From positions 72,927,554 to 72,991,553 of the forward strand of contig OX485803.1 in assembly GCA_950295325.1 (NCBI GenBank): a stretch of DNA of 64,000 nt, read 5' to 3'. Position 1 is the first letter of the stretch, and the number at the start of each line of letters is the position of its first letter. This document shows, one piece after another, positions 11,601 through 23,192 of this stretch. Both the position numbers and the translations under genes were made by a program. The notes beneath the pieces are model-generated. The model made no database searches. It was not told the origin of the DNA and saw nothing but the letters and a program-made list of their open reading frames with translations. Source of the DNA: Polytrichum commune. Taxonomy: Eukaryota > Streptophyta > Polytrichopsida > Polytrichales > Polytrichaceae.

Positions 11601-13300
11601 AGGCAATGGGCGATACTTAGACTTTAGTTATCAAATTCTTGGGTTTCCATCCCTCCAGCTTTGCTAAGCCCAAGTGTCTGTTAAAATTCCTTGAGATTTG
11701 CATCACTTGTCCGACTCTGGTTGTAAGTGCCTAAGCTTACACTGTGGATGGAATCTTCCCCAAGTCCTCTCCAAGCTGCCTTTACCAACACTTTCTACAG
11801 TGTTCTGCAATAAAATTTAACTTGCAACACAAGTTGCCCTCAGGAGCATTTATGCAAAGACAGTTGCTGAGCCACTAACGACTTTAAACCTACTGGAGTC
11901 CACAACCTTCTGTTTGATTGCCTGCATTTTTACAGAATTGAATCAAACAGATTCCTACCACCACAAAGGGTACATAGACTTTGCATCCAAAAAACGTTCA
12001 ACAAATCTGAAGCATATGAAAAAAACATCAGAACCACCTACACCGCTCTTTGACTACATGGACTAACTAAGTTGAGTTTACATAATCAAATGAGCTACAA
12101 CAAAACAAATATTGCAACTTCAGTACTAAATTGCTGAATAATTCCAGGATTCTGGGATAATGGAGCATTTTATGTTGCATCCGCCCACAGTTGGGTATAT
12201 AATTGTAATTGTGGAGAGTGTATAGTTTGAAATCTGTCTACTTTGCATCGCAGTGACTTCAAAAGGAAGTGAGGTGCTGCCTTCACGAAAGCCACTACTA
12301 TCATGCTAACCTGTTATCTTCTACTTCAAATCTTGCTGGATGTGAACCTCTGCTGAGGGCCACATGAGACCTAGATTCTCATTTAAGGAACAGCTAGTGC
12401 CTGACTGGACTCAATGTTTGGCTTGCTCAGAGTAATCTCTAATCATTTACAAGTGTAGGACAGGGTCAGGGTGTAGAAACCTAATCTGCAAGAACCCTGG
12501 AGGACCTCCTTTGCAATAAATGTTTTTGCTCAACGCTCAACGACGTCCCTGAATTTGAAAATTGTTCTCCATCTGTACACACGAGCATCCATCCGAGGGC
12601 ATCAGTACAGACCACTGAATTCGCTCCACAAACTTGGCTAGTAAGAGATGGTCTGAAAGATAACAAAGTCTTGTGCAACGTGACAAGCAGCTGCTACAGC
12701 TGAAGCAGGGGCATCAACAAAATCATCATAAATTACCATGTCGTCCTTGGACTACATGTAGTGTTGCTGATCAAACTAAGAGTCTGGAGTAGCTCAAGAT
12801 GCGTTGACACACAACCACAGTTACGGTGGATGGTGGTTGTAGTTTTACTGTCTTTGGTTCTATTTTGTTTCTAATTACTATGTGGCAGTGGGAGAGAACT
12901 CCAAGTCAAAAGCATGGGAGAGGATTTAAAGGAGATGATTACTTCAGACAAATTTTCCACTAGAGTTCATCATTTGTTTGTCTCCAATCCACGGACTTGC
13001 ATCAATAGGAGTGACAATCATCGAGGTCAAATCCATTCATCAACTACAAGAGTAGTTGTGTGTAAACAAGAAGGATCGTAGTTGTGGGCCCAAATCCCAA
13101 CTCTACCACCTGCAATGCTTGTGTAAACACACCTAAAATCCAAAGCCTATGCATTCAGTAATTGACTCATTGGGATTTGCAGTCTATGTGTGTACACGAA
13201 TAAGACCATTACTGTAATATGGCAACCAATCAGAATACTGAAACCTAAGCAGAAGTATACACAAATAGTGGAAGAAGATGAGAAGTTTGAGGATTTCAAC
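8691..13300. other. Long intergenic region, no gene seen
   Basis: This AT-rich stretch has scattered open frames of at most 92 codons and no recognisable domain or splice-linked coding series. About 8691-9085 is probably the 3' untranslated and flanking part of the LEA-like gene. The block around 12480-12680 contains a 65-codon minus-strand frame that I do not recognise. No structured repeat was identified with confidence. Confidence 0.5.
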
Positions 13301-14693
13301 CTAGTCCTTTCGGCCATCTTTATCGATGCCATTAATTGGAGGCTTATCACTTGGATCGAAGTCCTGTGCTGATGCATACTTCTTAATTCTCCAAGTAATC
13401 AGCATACTTGAGCAAATCCCAATGGCAGGGAGCAAATAGGGCAAGATCCCAGACTTGCCACTGGAAGATTCAGCTCCTCCTCCATGAGTAGCGGCGCTCG
13501 TCAAACTTCCGATTGACGTGTTCTGAATGATCATGGGAAGGCCCCCTGCAATAGTAGGGAGAAGGTAGTCTATGAAAAAGTCAATGTCTGTTGCAGCTAA
13601 TCCATAGTTAATGACGTACGATGGAACAGGTGAAAATCGTGCAAGAAGGACAAACTTCCAGCCATCTCGCTTCACCCCTTTGCTGATGATGTTGAAGTAC
13701 TTGTTTTTCTTCACTATGTTACTTGCCCAGTCAGAGCTTCGAAATAAAGCCCTGGATACAGAACATCCACACGACTTTGTTAAGAACATCTCAAAAACCT
13801 AACCTCTGTAATTAGGGCAAGGCATTAAGCTATTCTAATGTCAACATCAGTCTTGTACCAATACCTCTTCTTAGAGTTGCTATCGACCTGATGAAAAACT
13901 ACAAAGCAAAGACAAAATTGGATTGTCATCTGAGTATGGTAAAATCTGTTCAGAGAGTTAGGTTTCCCAATCGTGGATGTCCCGTAAAAACTTATATCAA
14001 TGCATAATATTCCACAAAAGCGAACAAGGGCTTCTTGGATTCAAACCAAAATTAACCACAGAACGTTTTCAGAATGCTCAAATCATGCTTCTGTTGAAGA
14101 CAAACACATCTCGACAAAATCCTCATGCAAATGCTAATTGACGCATACACATCCCACATACAGACCAGAACTCATGTTGCCACTCAACAACCAGAGCAGA
14201 ACATCGGCCAAAAAGAGATTATTTACTCGATGCCAACATGTCCACTGCAATTGAAATTTAACATTGCATGTGCACCCATGCCGAAAAACTATTTCTTCGT
14301 CCTTCGGCGATACCTCACAAATTAACATCGTGCTTCAAAAACCCGAGCAACGAAGGGATGAGGATGAGGATGATGAGCACACCTTCCAAGCCAGAATGCC
14401 AACGCAGCGCCCATGACTTTGGCTGAAAACACGCAGATGACACCATTGACGAAACCGAAAAGAAACGATGCGGCAGCCTCAAAAAAGATAGCATAAGGGA
14501 AACAGAGGGCTATGGCCACAGTGTGCACAAGAATAAACACAGGCATCGCCGACGGCCCCAGCCTTTCTGCCAGCTCGTGAAATCCATCCAACATGGCTTG
14601 CTTGTCCCCTCCATATGCATTAGACACTACGGCGTACAGCCCCACTGTCACCGCTATTAAACCCACCAACCCTGCTTTCGCAGCTCCCCCCAT
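13301..14693 (-). CDS. TVP38/TMEM64-type (VTT/SNARE-associated) membrane protein
   Basis: Exons 14383-14693 and 13301-13751 join in frame (GGA AG/G GCT; donor GTGTGC, acceptor TATCCAG) to give 253 residues. The protein belongs to the VTT (DedA-like) family of multi-pass endomembrane or plastid proteins related to yeast Tvp38, whose members include lipid scramblases. Visible features: an N-terminal hydrophobic helix (about residues 7-27), hydrophobic segments at about 50-70 and 75-103, the family signature RFSPVPSYVINY at about 142-153, then GLPMIIQNTSIGSL, and a last hydrophobic helix before a charged tail (RIKKYASAQDFDPSD). The start is the first in-frame ATG (14693). Length is normal for the plant family. 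The exact substrate is unknown. The oxygenase gene on the same strand lies 2.6 kb further upstream, with no sign of co-regulation. Confidence 0.9.
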
Positions 14694-17337
14694 TGCTTCC
14701 AACCTCACCAACTGCGACCAATTTTCTCAGTGCTCTATGCTCTATGCAATCTTATGCCATGTCCAACTCCTGAGCGCCAAAAAGAGCTCACACACAAAAC
14801 TTCAGAAACTATGGAAACTACCTTACTACATTGAAGCACACATCATCATCATCGAAGTCCCTGCCATCAAAGAACTCATGCCAATGTACTCATAGCCATG
14901 ACAGCATTTCTATATAACCTCCAGCCTTAAAACGAAAACTTAACAAAAAACCACTACTTAACTCCAACTCACCGGAAGACACATCAAAACGGATACCCCC
15001 TTATGACATGGGAAAATGAAACCCCAAACTATGAAAAACACACAAGGTGTCGGCTTCTCCCAAATTATCCAATTGGGTAGAAGAGACAGGGGATTGACGT
15101 CTTGGAGGCTACCAAACGCTAATTTGCAAAAGATTGCAAGAGGATGGTATAGAAGGGGAGGTAATCGAAAGCTCTATGAGCAGAAATTGACAGGGCGTGG
15201 CGAGGCAGTGCGATCTGCAGTGTAATACTGCAGAAAGTAAAGGAAGAAAGATGTTGTAGCATGAGGAATACGAAAACTAACCGCAGGTGGCCTCACTAAC
15301 CCAACTTACGCGTAGAGCACAGGGAACTTGCACAGTGGTAATTGTGACGTAGCGCCGGCCTCCTGATTGGTAGCGAAGTGTAGGTTCTGGAAGAAGATGT
15401 GGCTGTTTTGGGTTTTGGACGTCCCGTCAAGAATCCTCGTCGAATAGGAGCAGTACCTTCGTCCATATGTGGAAGCTTATGTTGATGAATCTACCAAAAC
15501 GCGTGTGGGGCCAAGAGACCCAGCCTGAAATACAGGTATGCTTGACAGGTGGAGATCTAGCTTTCATCAACTCATGACAAGTGCCAGGGTGTACACAAGG
15601 TTGTTGAGGATTTCGCAAGTTCCTTTGTTGCTGTGGGTCCTGTACAACGTTGAACATTTCTGAGGTCCTATTAGGTTAATTTTAATTGATTGCTGTTCCT
15701 ACAAGCTTCACTACATTACTACAGTCGATGTGATTAATATTTATATTCCATGTAAATATACCTGGTAACCATTGCAGTTTCATATATCTAAAACTTCTGT
15801 AGTTCATCAAATTATACATGTGAACTTCTATACCTAACTTCTACATATGCAAAAGTATGCAAGTTTGCAGAATGACAAAATCGTTTTGGTGAGGTTTTGA
15901 GCTGTTAGATACAGTACGTGCATTACAATTGAGACTAGGAGATTTATCGTTGATATGACAAATCGCCTTTACAGTCGGTCAGAGCATTTTCATGTAAACA
16001 TTGAGGGGATCCACATATGAGTATGTCCATCTAGAAGTAAACAGTTTGGGAGCTGCTGACTGACTGATAGGCAGTGTTGCCAACATAAATATGTCCATGG
16101 TTGACAAAATGGATAAAGATATTTACAAGGTCTCAGGATGTGAAAGATGAATGTGATCAGGAAGTGTATCCTTGCAAGAAATAACAATGATCAGCTCATG
16201 CACTTCTTTCTCTGCATCACCCACATATATCAACAATTTCATCTAAGAAAGCACACAAGTGTACTCATTTCAGAAGTTTATGTCTGATTCATATCATCCG
16301 TAATGAACTTGGCATCCTTGTGATGGGATGCTCAATCAAGGTGATTGCAGATGACAGCAATCACATGTACAATGGTATTACAAACAGAATAGAAACAGAA
16401 GTGGTTTAGATGACTTAGATTGCTTGAGACTAGATTGAAACCACCACAAAGAATCTGTTGTAGCCTGTAAGATACTGCCTGTGCTGGTGGACATGCCATA
16501 GCAAATTATGCTAGGCAGTGACAGCCTGCTCTAAGACAGTAGAACTACACCCAATGATTAACGCAGAGGATACAGGAGAAAGCAGGACTTGTACAATGCA
16601 GGTCACTGTCTACAGCTTGCAAAGGAAATGTAAATCCTTCCACAAACATCCTACCAGATAGCCATATCCCTAAGGATTCCAGCGATCTGAAGTGCAAATA
16701 ACTCGTAGACACCACACTTCCATGGGGAGTTTGGTGCAGTTGAAGGAAGAAAGTGGAATTGATTGCCCTGCAATAAAGTTGTAACGATAGGGGGTATATA
16801 ACAACCTGAGGAAGCCCCAGCATTAAGTCTTCTTGTTCCTCATGTGAATTGAAGATAATTCTAGACTGTGCAGCTGCTGAATTGTAATCTACATTCAACG
16901 AATTCAAGCCTAAATCCTACACCTGTGAAAGCTGAAATAAGGCTCTCCATATCTTTCCACGCTTGGCTCAGCTCTTCGCAATAGTCCATGTGCATTACCT
17001 GCAAATTTCAGTGGTCTTGTGTGTGCCATGAGCACGCTCATACGCAAATTTTGTAATGGGGGAGGCAGCAGGTCTGAAGTCCATGAAACCTGTCATTAAG
17101 GAGCAACATCACCTCCATATCCATGGTGACAAAAGAACACTGCGTCTAAAATCACTTTACATCGTGGCCTGTGACGATCATGCCACACCCAGCAACAATT
17201 CGAAGCTCATGCAACAGCTTTAGATGGCATAGAGCTCATTAGGGTTTGCAAAACCGGGATTGGCTGATAATGAACTGGGCTGTCCAGGATTCAAGTGTCA
17301 GATTAGCAGCAATCCCTTGAGAAGATTGCATTCTTGG
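14694..17337. other. Region between VTT and oxygenase genes
   Basis: About 14694-15660 lies upstream of the minus-strand VTT gene, is relatively GC-rich around 15290-15660, and probably holds its leader and promoter. About 16500-17337 lies downstream of the minus-strand oxygenase and probably contains its 3' untranslated region. A 120-codon minus-strand frame at 16545-16907 has no recognisable domain and is most likely chance or 3' flank. No repeat was recognised. Confidence 0.45.
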
Positions 17338-18003
17338 CTAAGCAAACACAACATCAGATCGCAACACATACTTGAGGCCTTTGCTAACAGCCTTGGCTTC
17401 ATGCAACAAGCACCTCGCACCATGAATGTGGAACAAAGCCATCCCAGCAACCGGGGCCACTTGAGCTACCACTCTCTTCCTCTCATAGAACACTGTCTCC
17501 CCGCCATCCAAACCCCCACTCAAGTACACAAGCAATGTGTACTCCGTCCGGCCCCCGCCGTCCATGCGCACACTCTCATCATAGTGTGGCCCAAACCGCT
17601 GGCCTTGGCCATACCTGTAGAGACGAATATTAGGGTTTAACCCTACTGCAACTTTGCCTCCCACAACGATGTCACGGAAGAGCTCTGACATCCCAGATTG
17701 CCATAGCATCTCTGCAAGAAAAGGATTATGATCTGCCAACCGCTCGTTGTCACGAAACGCTTCACCTTTGGCTGGCCCTCCACTCCCCTGATTCTCCAAC
17801 CCTCGAGTCTCCGCACACCTAATAAAACCCTCACACTCCTCATCACTCAAAACCAGGGGCACTGTGAAAAGGTTGTTGGAGTGAAGAATCTGACGCCGTA
17901 GGCAGAGTTTGTGTGAGATGGATGGCCATGATGCCACAAATTCCCCCTCCGTTTTCTTCTTCTTCAGTTTCTTCGCTTTGTTCTCCACTATGGAGCTCAC
18001 CAT
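17338..18003 (-). CDS. 2-oxoglutarate/Fe(II)-dependent oxygenase, prolyl 4-hydroxylase-like
   Basis: An intronless 221-residue reading frame from ATG at 18003. The C-terminal two thirds form a P4H-type double-stranded beta-helix: NIRLYRYGQGQRFGPHYDES supplies the first iron ligands (H140, D142), EYTLLVYLSGGLDGGETVFY is the core strand region, and LLHEAKAVSKGLKYVLRSDV supplies the distal histidine (H201) and the basic residue about ten positions on (K211) expected to bind 2-oxoglutarate. So the HxD...H triad is intact. The N terminus has a lysine cluster (KKLKKKK, about residues 11-17) that could be a nuclear signal. Unlike collagen-type P4Hs there is no signal peptide or transmembrane anchor, so a cytosolic or nuclear substrate is likelier. 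The substrate is unknown. The protein is short, but the fold looks complete. Confidence 0.88.
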   Translation of the reverse strand: MVSSIVENKAKKLKKKKTEGEFVASWPSISHKLCLRRQILHSNNLFTVPLVLSDEECEGFIRCAETRGLENQGSGGPAKGEAFRDNERLADHNPFLAEMLWQSGMSELFRDIVVGGKVAVGLNPNIRLYRYGQGQRFGPHYDESVRMDGGGRTEYTLLVYLSGGLDGGETVFYERKRVVAQVAPVAGMALFHIHGARCLLHEAKAVSKGLKYVLRSDVVFA

Positions 18004-18267
18004 TCTTGAGTGGCACCCGAACCTATCCTCCCTTACACATGTAACAGATCACAGACCCAAAGTTTCAACGGAAGACTGAACACATAGCAGCACTTCGAAA
18101 CCCTAAACCTTAAATTCCAACATCACTCGAAATCTACGATTCTTTGGTTCACCAGTATTGAATCAGATAGCTATCCCACTTGCACAATATGTGGGTCCAT
18201 GATCTCACCCCTGAAGCTTCGAATTTCTGTAAGAAGAATTTCATAAAACTCTAAGAAAAACAGAGAT

Positions 18268-20200
18268 TCAGGGCCCCTTTACACTACGGTGGAGAAGTCC
18301 TCTGGTCAAGAATTCTAGGGGAATTCTAAAATTTGATTGGTCGAGAGTGACACTCTTGACCAGTGGTGGTTTACACTACGGCCAAGAGTCCTTTGGTGGA
18401 GAACTTTGTACATGGATGAAATAATGACATGATTGGCAACGTGGCCACACTTTTTTCAAGGGGATAGAGTTCTCCGGAGGTCAAGTTTCTTGGGCAACCT
18501 CAAAGCCTCGGACAACAAACTTGGCCTCTTGAAAACTCCAACTTCAATAAGATATTTCTTCCTTAAAAAAATCTCTCGGGGGGTGCACTCCATTGTCAAG
18601 TTGAACACCACATGCGATAAATAAAATCTACTTTCTACATAAAGCATCACCAAAATGGGTCAAAATTTTATCAATTGTTTTTCATGAGTAGAGATACACA
18701 GTATCTATTACATAGTAAAAAATAATAACCAAATTTTATGATTTTTTTTGATAAATTTTATAAAACATACCGTTTCTAACTAGAATGATGCAAAATTGAA
18801 CTAAAACAATTACTACAAAAATTAAAATGCTCACAAATTTCAAAAAATATATTAAAAGATATTATCAATGGCTATGCATATGTTGAAAAAATATCATAAT
18901 TTTCAAAATTATATATGGCATATAATATAGGGTAGCAAACTTTTATCTCATGTGGTTATGAAAATAAGGGGGTGTGATCGCCCTGAGAGAAATTTTTGCA
19001 CTATTATTCTCCCTCTTTAGTATGACATTTTTGGGAGATACAGAAAAGTTGTATTGTCAAGGTGTCGTCTTCTCATCACTATGACAAATGACATAAAGTT
19101 GTCATACTATTGAGGGAAAATGAAAACATAAGTAATATGAGCTTAAAAATATATACAACAAGTTTAAGCAATATAGATGGTATGAAATAATAACTTATAA
19201 CTCCAAAAAATTACGAATATTCTCATGAACACTTAAAATAAGAGTTTAAAGATCTTTGGTGTTGCCTACCCAAGTTAGCAACTGTCATCTGATCTAAATT
19301 CCCATCTAACTTTTGGAAACTAATAATTTCATTAACACCAAAATATAAAGAGTTCTCTAATAAGAAACTAGACAACAAGGATGCATGACGTTTAGCATCA
19401 AGATATTGGTGATACTATATCACCCGTGTATAAGGCAGCATATTGGGCAGGAGGCCACTCTCACCCTAACCATGTCCATTCTACATTAGTAACCCTAATT
19501 ACCATTAAGTTCCCAAGTAGTTCCCAAGTGAAGATGGATGTATTTTAGATGTACATTATATAGATGAAAGGAATTCTAGCATTAACTACCTCTTTAATAT
19601 GACAAAACGGAGATTCTATATGTTGCATTATTGAGTGTTGTAGTCGTATAAAAGAGGGAGTTTGGAACCAAAAAGTTTGGTCTCGTAAAAATGTGTTGTA
19701 ATATTGAGGGTATCGTATAAACGAGTGTCGTATTAATGAGGTTGGACTATACCAACATGTTATTTCTTTGAAAATCAATAAGAAGATAATATTACCTACT
19801 TATTTACCTTAATTTGGATGTATTATAGAGGTGGAACATTTTTAAATAAATTATTATCATGAAAGAAGTCCTACAACATTGTCATATACATTTTATTTTA
19901 TTTATCAATATAATTTTCTTAAATATCAATACAATGGTCATTTAGGGGGTAAGGATTCTACTATGGCCGGCTTTGACCATTTTGTGAAGTAGTTTGGTGG
20001 ACTTCTCCTCTTGGTGAAGTTGTCCAATACACTTCTCCTCTAGGTGGTTACACTATGGCCGGTCAAGACTTCTTAAGGCATTATTTTATTGTCTTTTCAT
20101 CTTCTCCGGCATACCACCCCTCGCCTCAAACAACCATGTCTTGGGCGAAAGTTCTTGACCGACCGGTGCACTTCTCCACCATAGTATAAAGCGGCCCTCA
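18268..20200. mobile_element. PIF/Harbinger-like non-autonomous element, 1.9 kb (family G)
   Basis: The body is 18271-20197. The left end GGGCCCCTTTACACTACGGT and the reverse complement of the right end (GGGCCGCTTTATACTATGGT) form the terminal inverted repeat, which continues through GGAGAAGT. The same triplet TCA flanks both sides (18268-18270, 20198-20200), a 3-bp TNA duplication. A second, inner pair with ACACTACGGCC (about 18370) and ACACTATGGCC (about 20050) repeats the same motif. The 353-bp element at 53877-54229 has related ends. The interior is very AT-rich, and no transposase frame is visible. Confidence 0.8.
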
Positions 20201-22655
20201 ATTGAGTTGAGAATACACTATACATTCTTATGTGGACATGACGGATTCAAGCCGGCTCTCAATACCGGTCACACTCTTTGGACCAGTTAATCCAGCGAGA
20301 GGAAAGTGGATGATTGAAGAGGGGATGGTGAGCTGTAGAAGCGGTGAGCCATCCATCTACTCCAGCTTATCAGTCATGACCGATTGCTCATCCGAGAGCA
20401 AAAAAGCTATGAGAACTCGTCACAATCTCTCATCTTGACTCCATGGGTCAGGTATTATCTATTATATAGAAAGGTTGACTGGATGTAAACATTAAACACA
20501 CTTAGGTACATGGCTCTATTGCAAGTGTTTTCAAGTTTGTTGACACTTTTGACCGAGGATCGAATCAGAAATTGTTTGACTTTTGATAGAGGATTGAATT
20601 GCGAATTGCATAAAATATCATTTCAGATTTCCAAATAGGAGTTGACATGCAAAATTATAGAAGGTGTGTCGCTGAAGCAACGTGGGTGGGTGGAGCCCTA
20701 GAGCTCAGTATTAGGTTTGCACTCAATAGTCTCCTAATGGTCTTTAAACTAATCATGGATGGTCATCAAGAGTTTCAACCTCCAATTCAAATAATCTCAC
20801 TCTCGGATTCAATCATGAATGTATCATCAACTTTGAGAGATCATAAAGCATTGTAAAATGCAGTTGTCATGTATAATATATATGAGGTGTAGGACATAGG
20901 TTGAAAGTATTCCATAGAAGATTATAAATCATTGGTAGCATTTTTGAAGGGGGTTGCATTCAAGAATACACAAAAGTACATCTAATTCTCATGATTAATT
21001 TAAACTTAATCAATTTCAAACATGGAAACTTATTTCTCATATGATATGATGATGTTAATATCAAAACAACCACTTCTTAATTTTTTTCAAAATCTTAGTT
21101 CATCAAAGTTTGGGTGCTAATATGTCCAATCACCTCAATGATGTTGGAATCTCATGCCAAATGTCAATTGATTAGGCTAAACCAATAATAAGATAATTAA
21201 CAAGTTTATAGAACTGAAAAATGTTGTGTCCTTGGTTGGCCAAGGAACTAACAAAACATTATTTGGTTGGGCTATCAAGTTATGTGGACCCATTGGATTC
21301 CAATTGAAGATTCTTAAACAAATCTTCAAGATACGCATATATTCAAGCTTTTAATACAAATTTGGGTGTTATTATATAAGTGGTCACTCATCCAAGTAGA
21401 TGGCACTTTTAACAACTCTCATGTGCTTTTCTATCCACACAAAGAACATTTATCCATAATGTATAGTATAAATACATGAGCAAACTACTTATGTCCCATA
21501 ACAAATGAGAGTTGATGGATGCTTCACTGCTATCATAGCCATATCGTCCACTCTCCTCTCACTCATTATGTAGTCCATATTGTGTGTGCACATTTAGAAA
21601 GAGATCACACACATGATGTTGAATAATATAATGGGGGAGTAATATTATGAAGGAGGAAGGCCATGAGACCTAGTTAATCAACACTTACTCCGTTTTTCCC
21701 ATCATCCATCTAATGGATGAACGCTGTTCATCGTACATATTGTGACACCAGTGACATATTACCCGGGCCCGGGTAGCAACTGATACCCGCCGGGTTGCAA
21801 TCTTCAGTTTCACAATGGTGTGCAGTTGGTGTTCCTTTCGGTTACGTCTCATCATCTAAAAATTCATAGTCCTCCTCGATAACAACAAACTTCTTCCAAA
21901 CATTTGCAAATATGTATAAAGAATCCAACGAAGTTTACGTTGGAACCAGGCGCGTGGACATAACTTAGCTGATGATGAACGCATTGTCACGAAGACTGTT
22001 GGGCACTTTCTGATCCGATGGTGCGATCATGAACGCCTGGAGATCATGGCAATTCTGAGGGATGGGGACAAAGATGGTGCACAATTCGGTGGTGCAAATT
22101 TTGGATGCTGCTTCGGAGACTGGTCCATCTCCAGCAGTTGCACCCTACAATTGCTTCACGACTAAGAAAATCATTCTGCGGGCGGAATTGAAGTGGCTCC
22201 TGAACTTAATTTACATGGGAGATTTGAAATGGTGCCCAGGAGAGAGATGATCGCCCAATCAGGTGTGTTCTGAGAACCTCATTCACTATGTCGTTCCTTG
22301 AGGGTTTCTTTTTTTTTCACTTCTTAGTAGTTCTTAATCAGGTGTGTTCTAAATTTCTTAACACATAGTTCCTATCGTGCACGTGAGACAAAAATTGATT
22401 CGTTGCAGAAAGCCTTCAATTCTTGAAACAAACGGAATGGAGTGTGGTTCTTGAATGTGATGCTATACCCTGAAGTCAGCCTATTTTGGTTCACCATCAC
22501 GAATACTCATGCAACCCTCAGGCCCAACCCTGGCCCTATTGCAACCTCTTCCATATACCCTCCTTGACCTTTCTTCCCAGTCAATTAGGCCATAGTGCTA
22601 ATTCCATTGCAACCTCACCTTCCAAGGTCCGAGGCCTCATGGTCACCACATAGTG
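20201..22655. other. Intergenic, no confident gene
   Basis: A 68-codon plus-strand frame at 20232-20438 lies in less AT-rich sequence directly beside the 1.9 kb element, but I recognise no domain. A 62-codon frame at 22062-22250 is likewise unassigned; it could include an upstream exon of the OTU gene, but no splice link could be shown. The rest is AT-rich. Confidence 0.4.
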
Positions 22656-23135
22656 TCAAAACTTCGTTATTGTCAAATCATATTCATGTGACGGAAGCAT
22701 CTCTTCTGCATCCACAATTCTCAGCAGTTTCAAAAGTCCCTCAAAAGTGTGCCGGTTTGTGGAGAAGCTTGTAACTGCAGTGAGGACAGCACAACACGAA
22801 TTCCTCTGTTGTGGAATCATCACGACTGGAATAGCATAAATTTCCTCGTCAAAGCAATAGCTGGGATGGATGGAGGGTGTTTCTTCTGTGAGGATTTCAG
22901 GGCTCCAGAATTGCCTCAAGTTGACATCAGATTGTATATGGCAGGTGAGGTGTGTGGTTGAATTAGAGTCTTGAATCAACCAGTAATACTCCACAGTGCT
23001 TTGACCTGTGAATGGAATGCCAGGATGCATGTCATCATGAGTCTTTTGAAACGCTTTTGCAATAGTTTCCAAGGAGTAATCATCAAGAGCTTATATCAGT
23101 CTTTCAACCATTGACCCATGTGAGTTTGTTGCCAT
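22656..23135 (-). pseudogene. Unidentified reading frame interrupted by one stop
   Basis: From ATG at 23135 the frame runs 14 codons (MATNSHGSMVERLI), meets TAA at 23091-23093, then stays open for 145 codons to the stop at 22656. Sequence on both sides of the TAA has ordinary protein composition (for example LETIAKAFQKTHDDMHPG and IHPSYCFDEEIYAIPVVM), which suggests one former coding frame of about 159 codons with a nonsense mutation. An intron or a later start would explain it equally well. I do not recognise the family. It lies about 60 bp from the first OTU exon recognised on the opposite strand. Confidence 0.4.
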
Positions 23136-23192
23136 GGCTGATTCTTTCGGCTTATCTATGTATTGGTGCAGCAGCTCGGTGGTCTCTTTGAG

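Noticed and set aside
14593..14895. 100-codon plus-strand frame
   Set aside because: It is the antisense shadow of VTT exon 1 and its leader.
16545..16907. 120-codon minus-strand frame downstream of the oxygenase as a C-terminal exon
   Set aside because: The oxygenase frame already ends after the complete P4H fold; no acceptor or phase link and no domain support a further exon.
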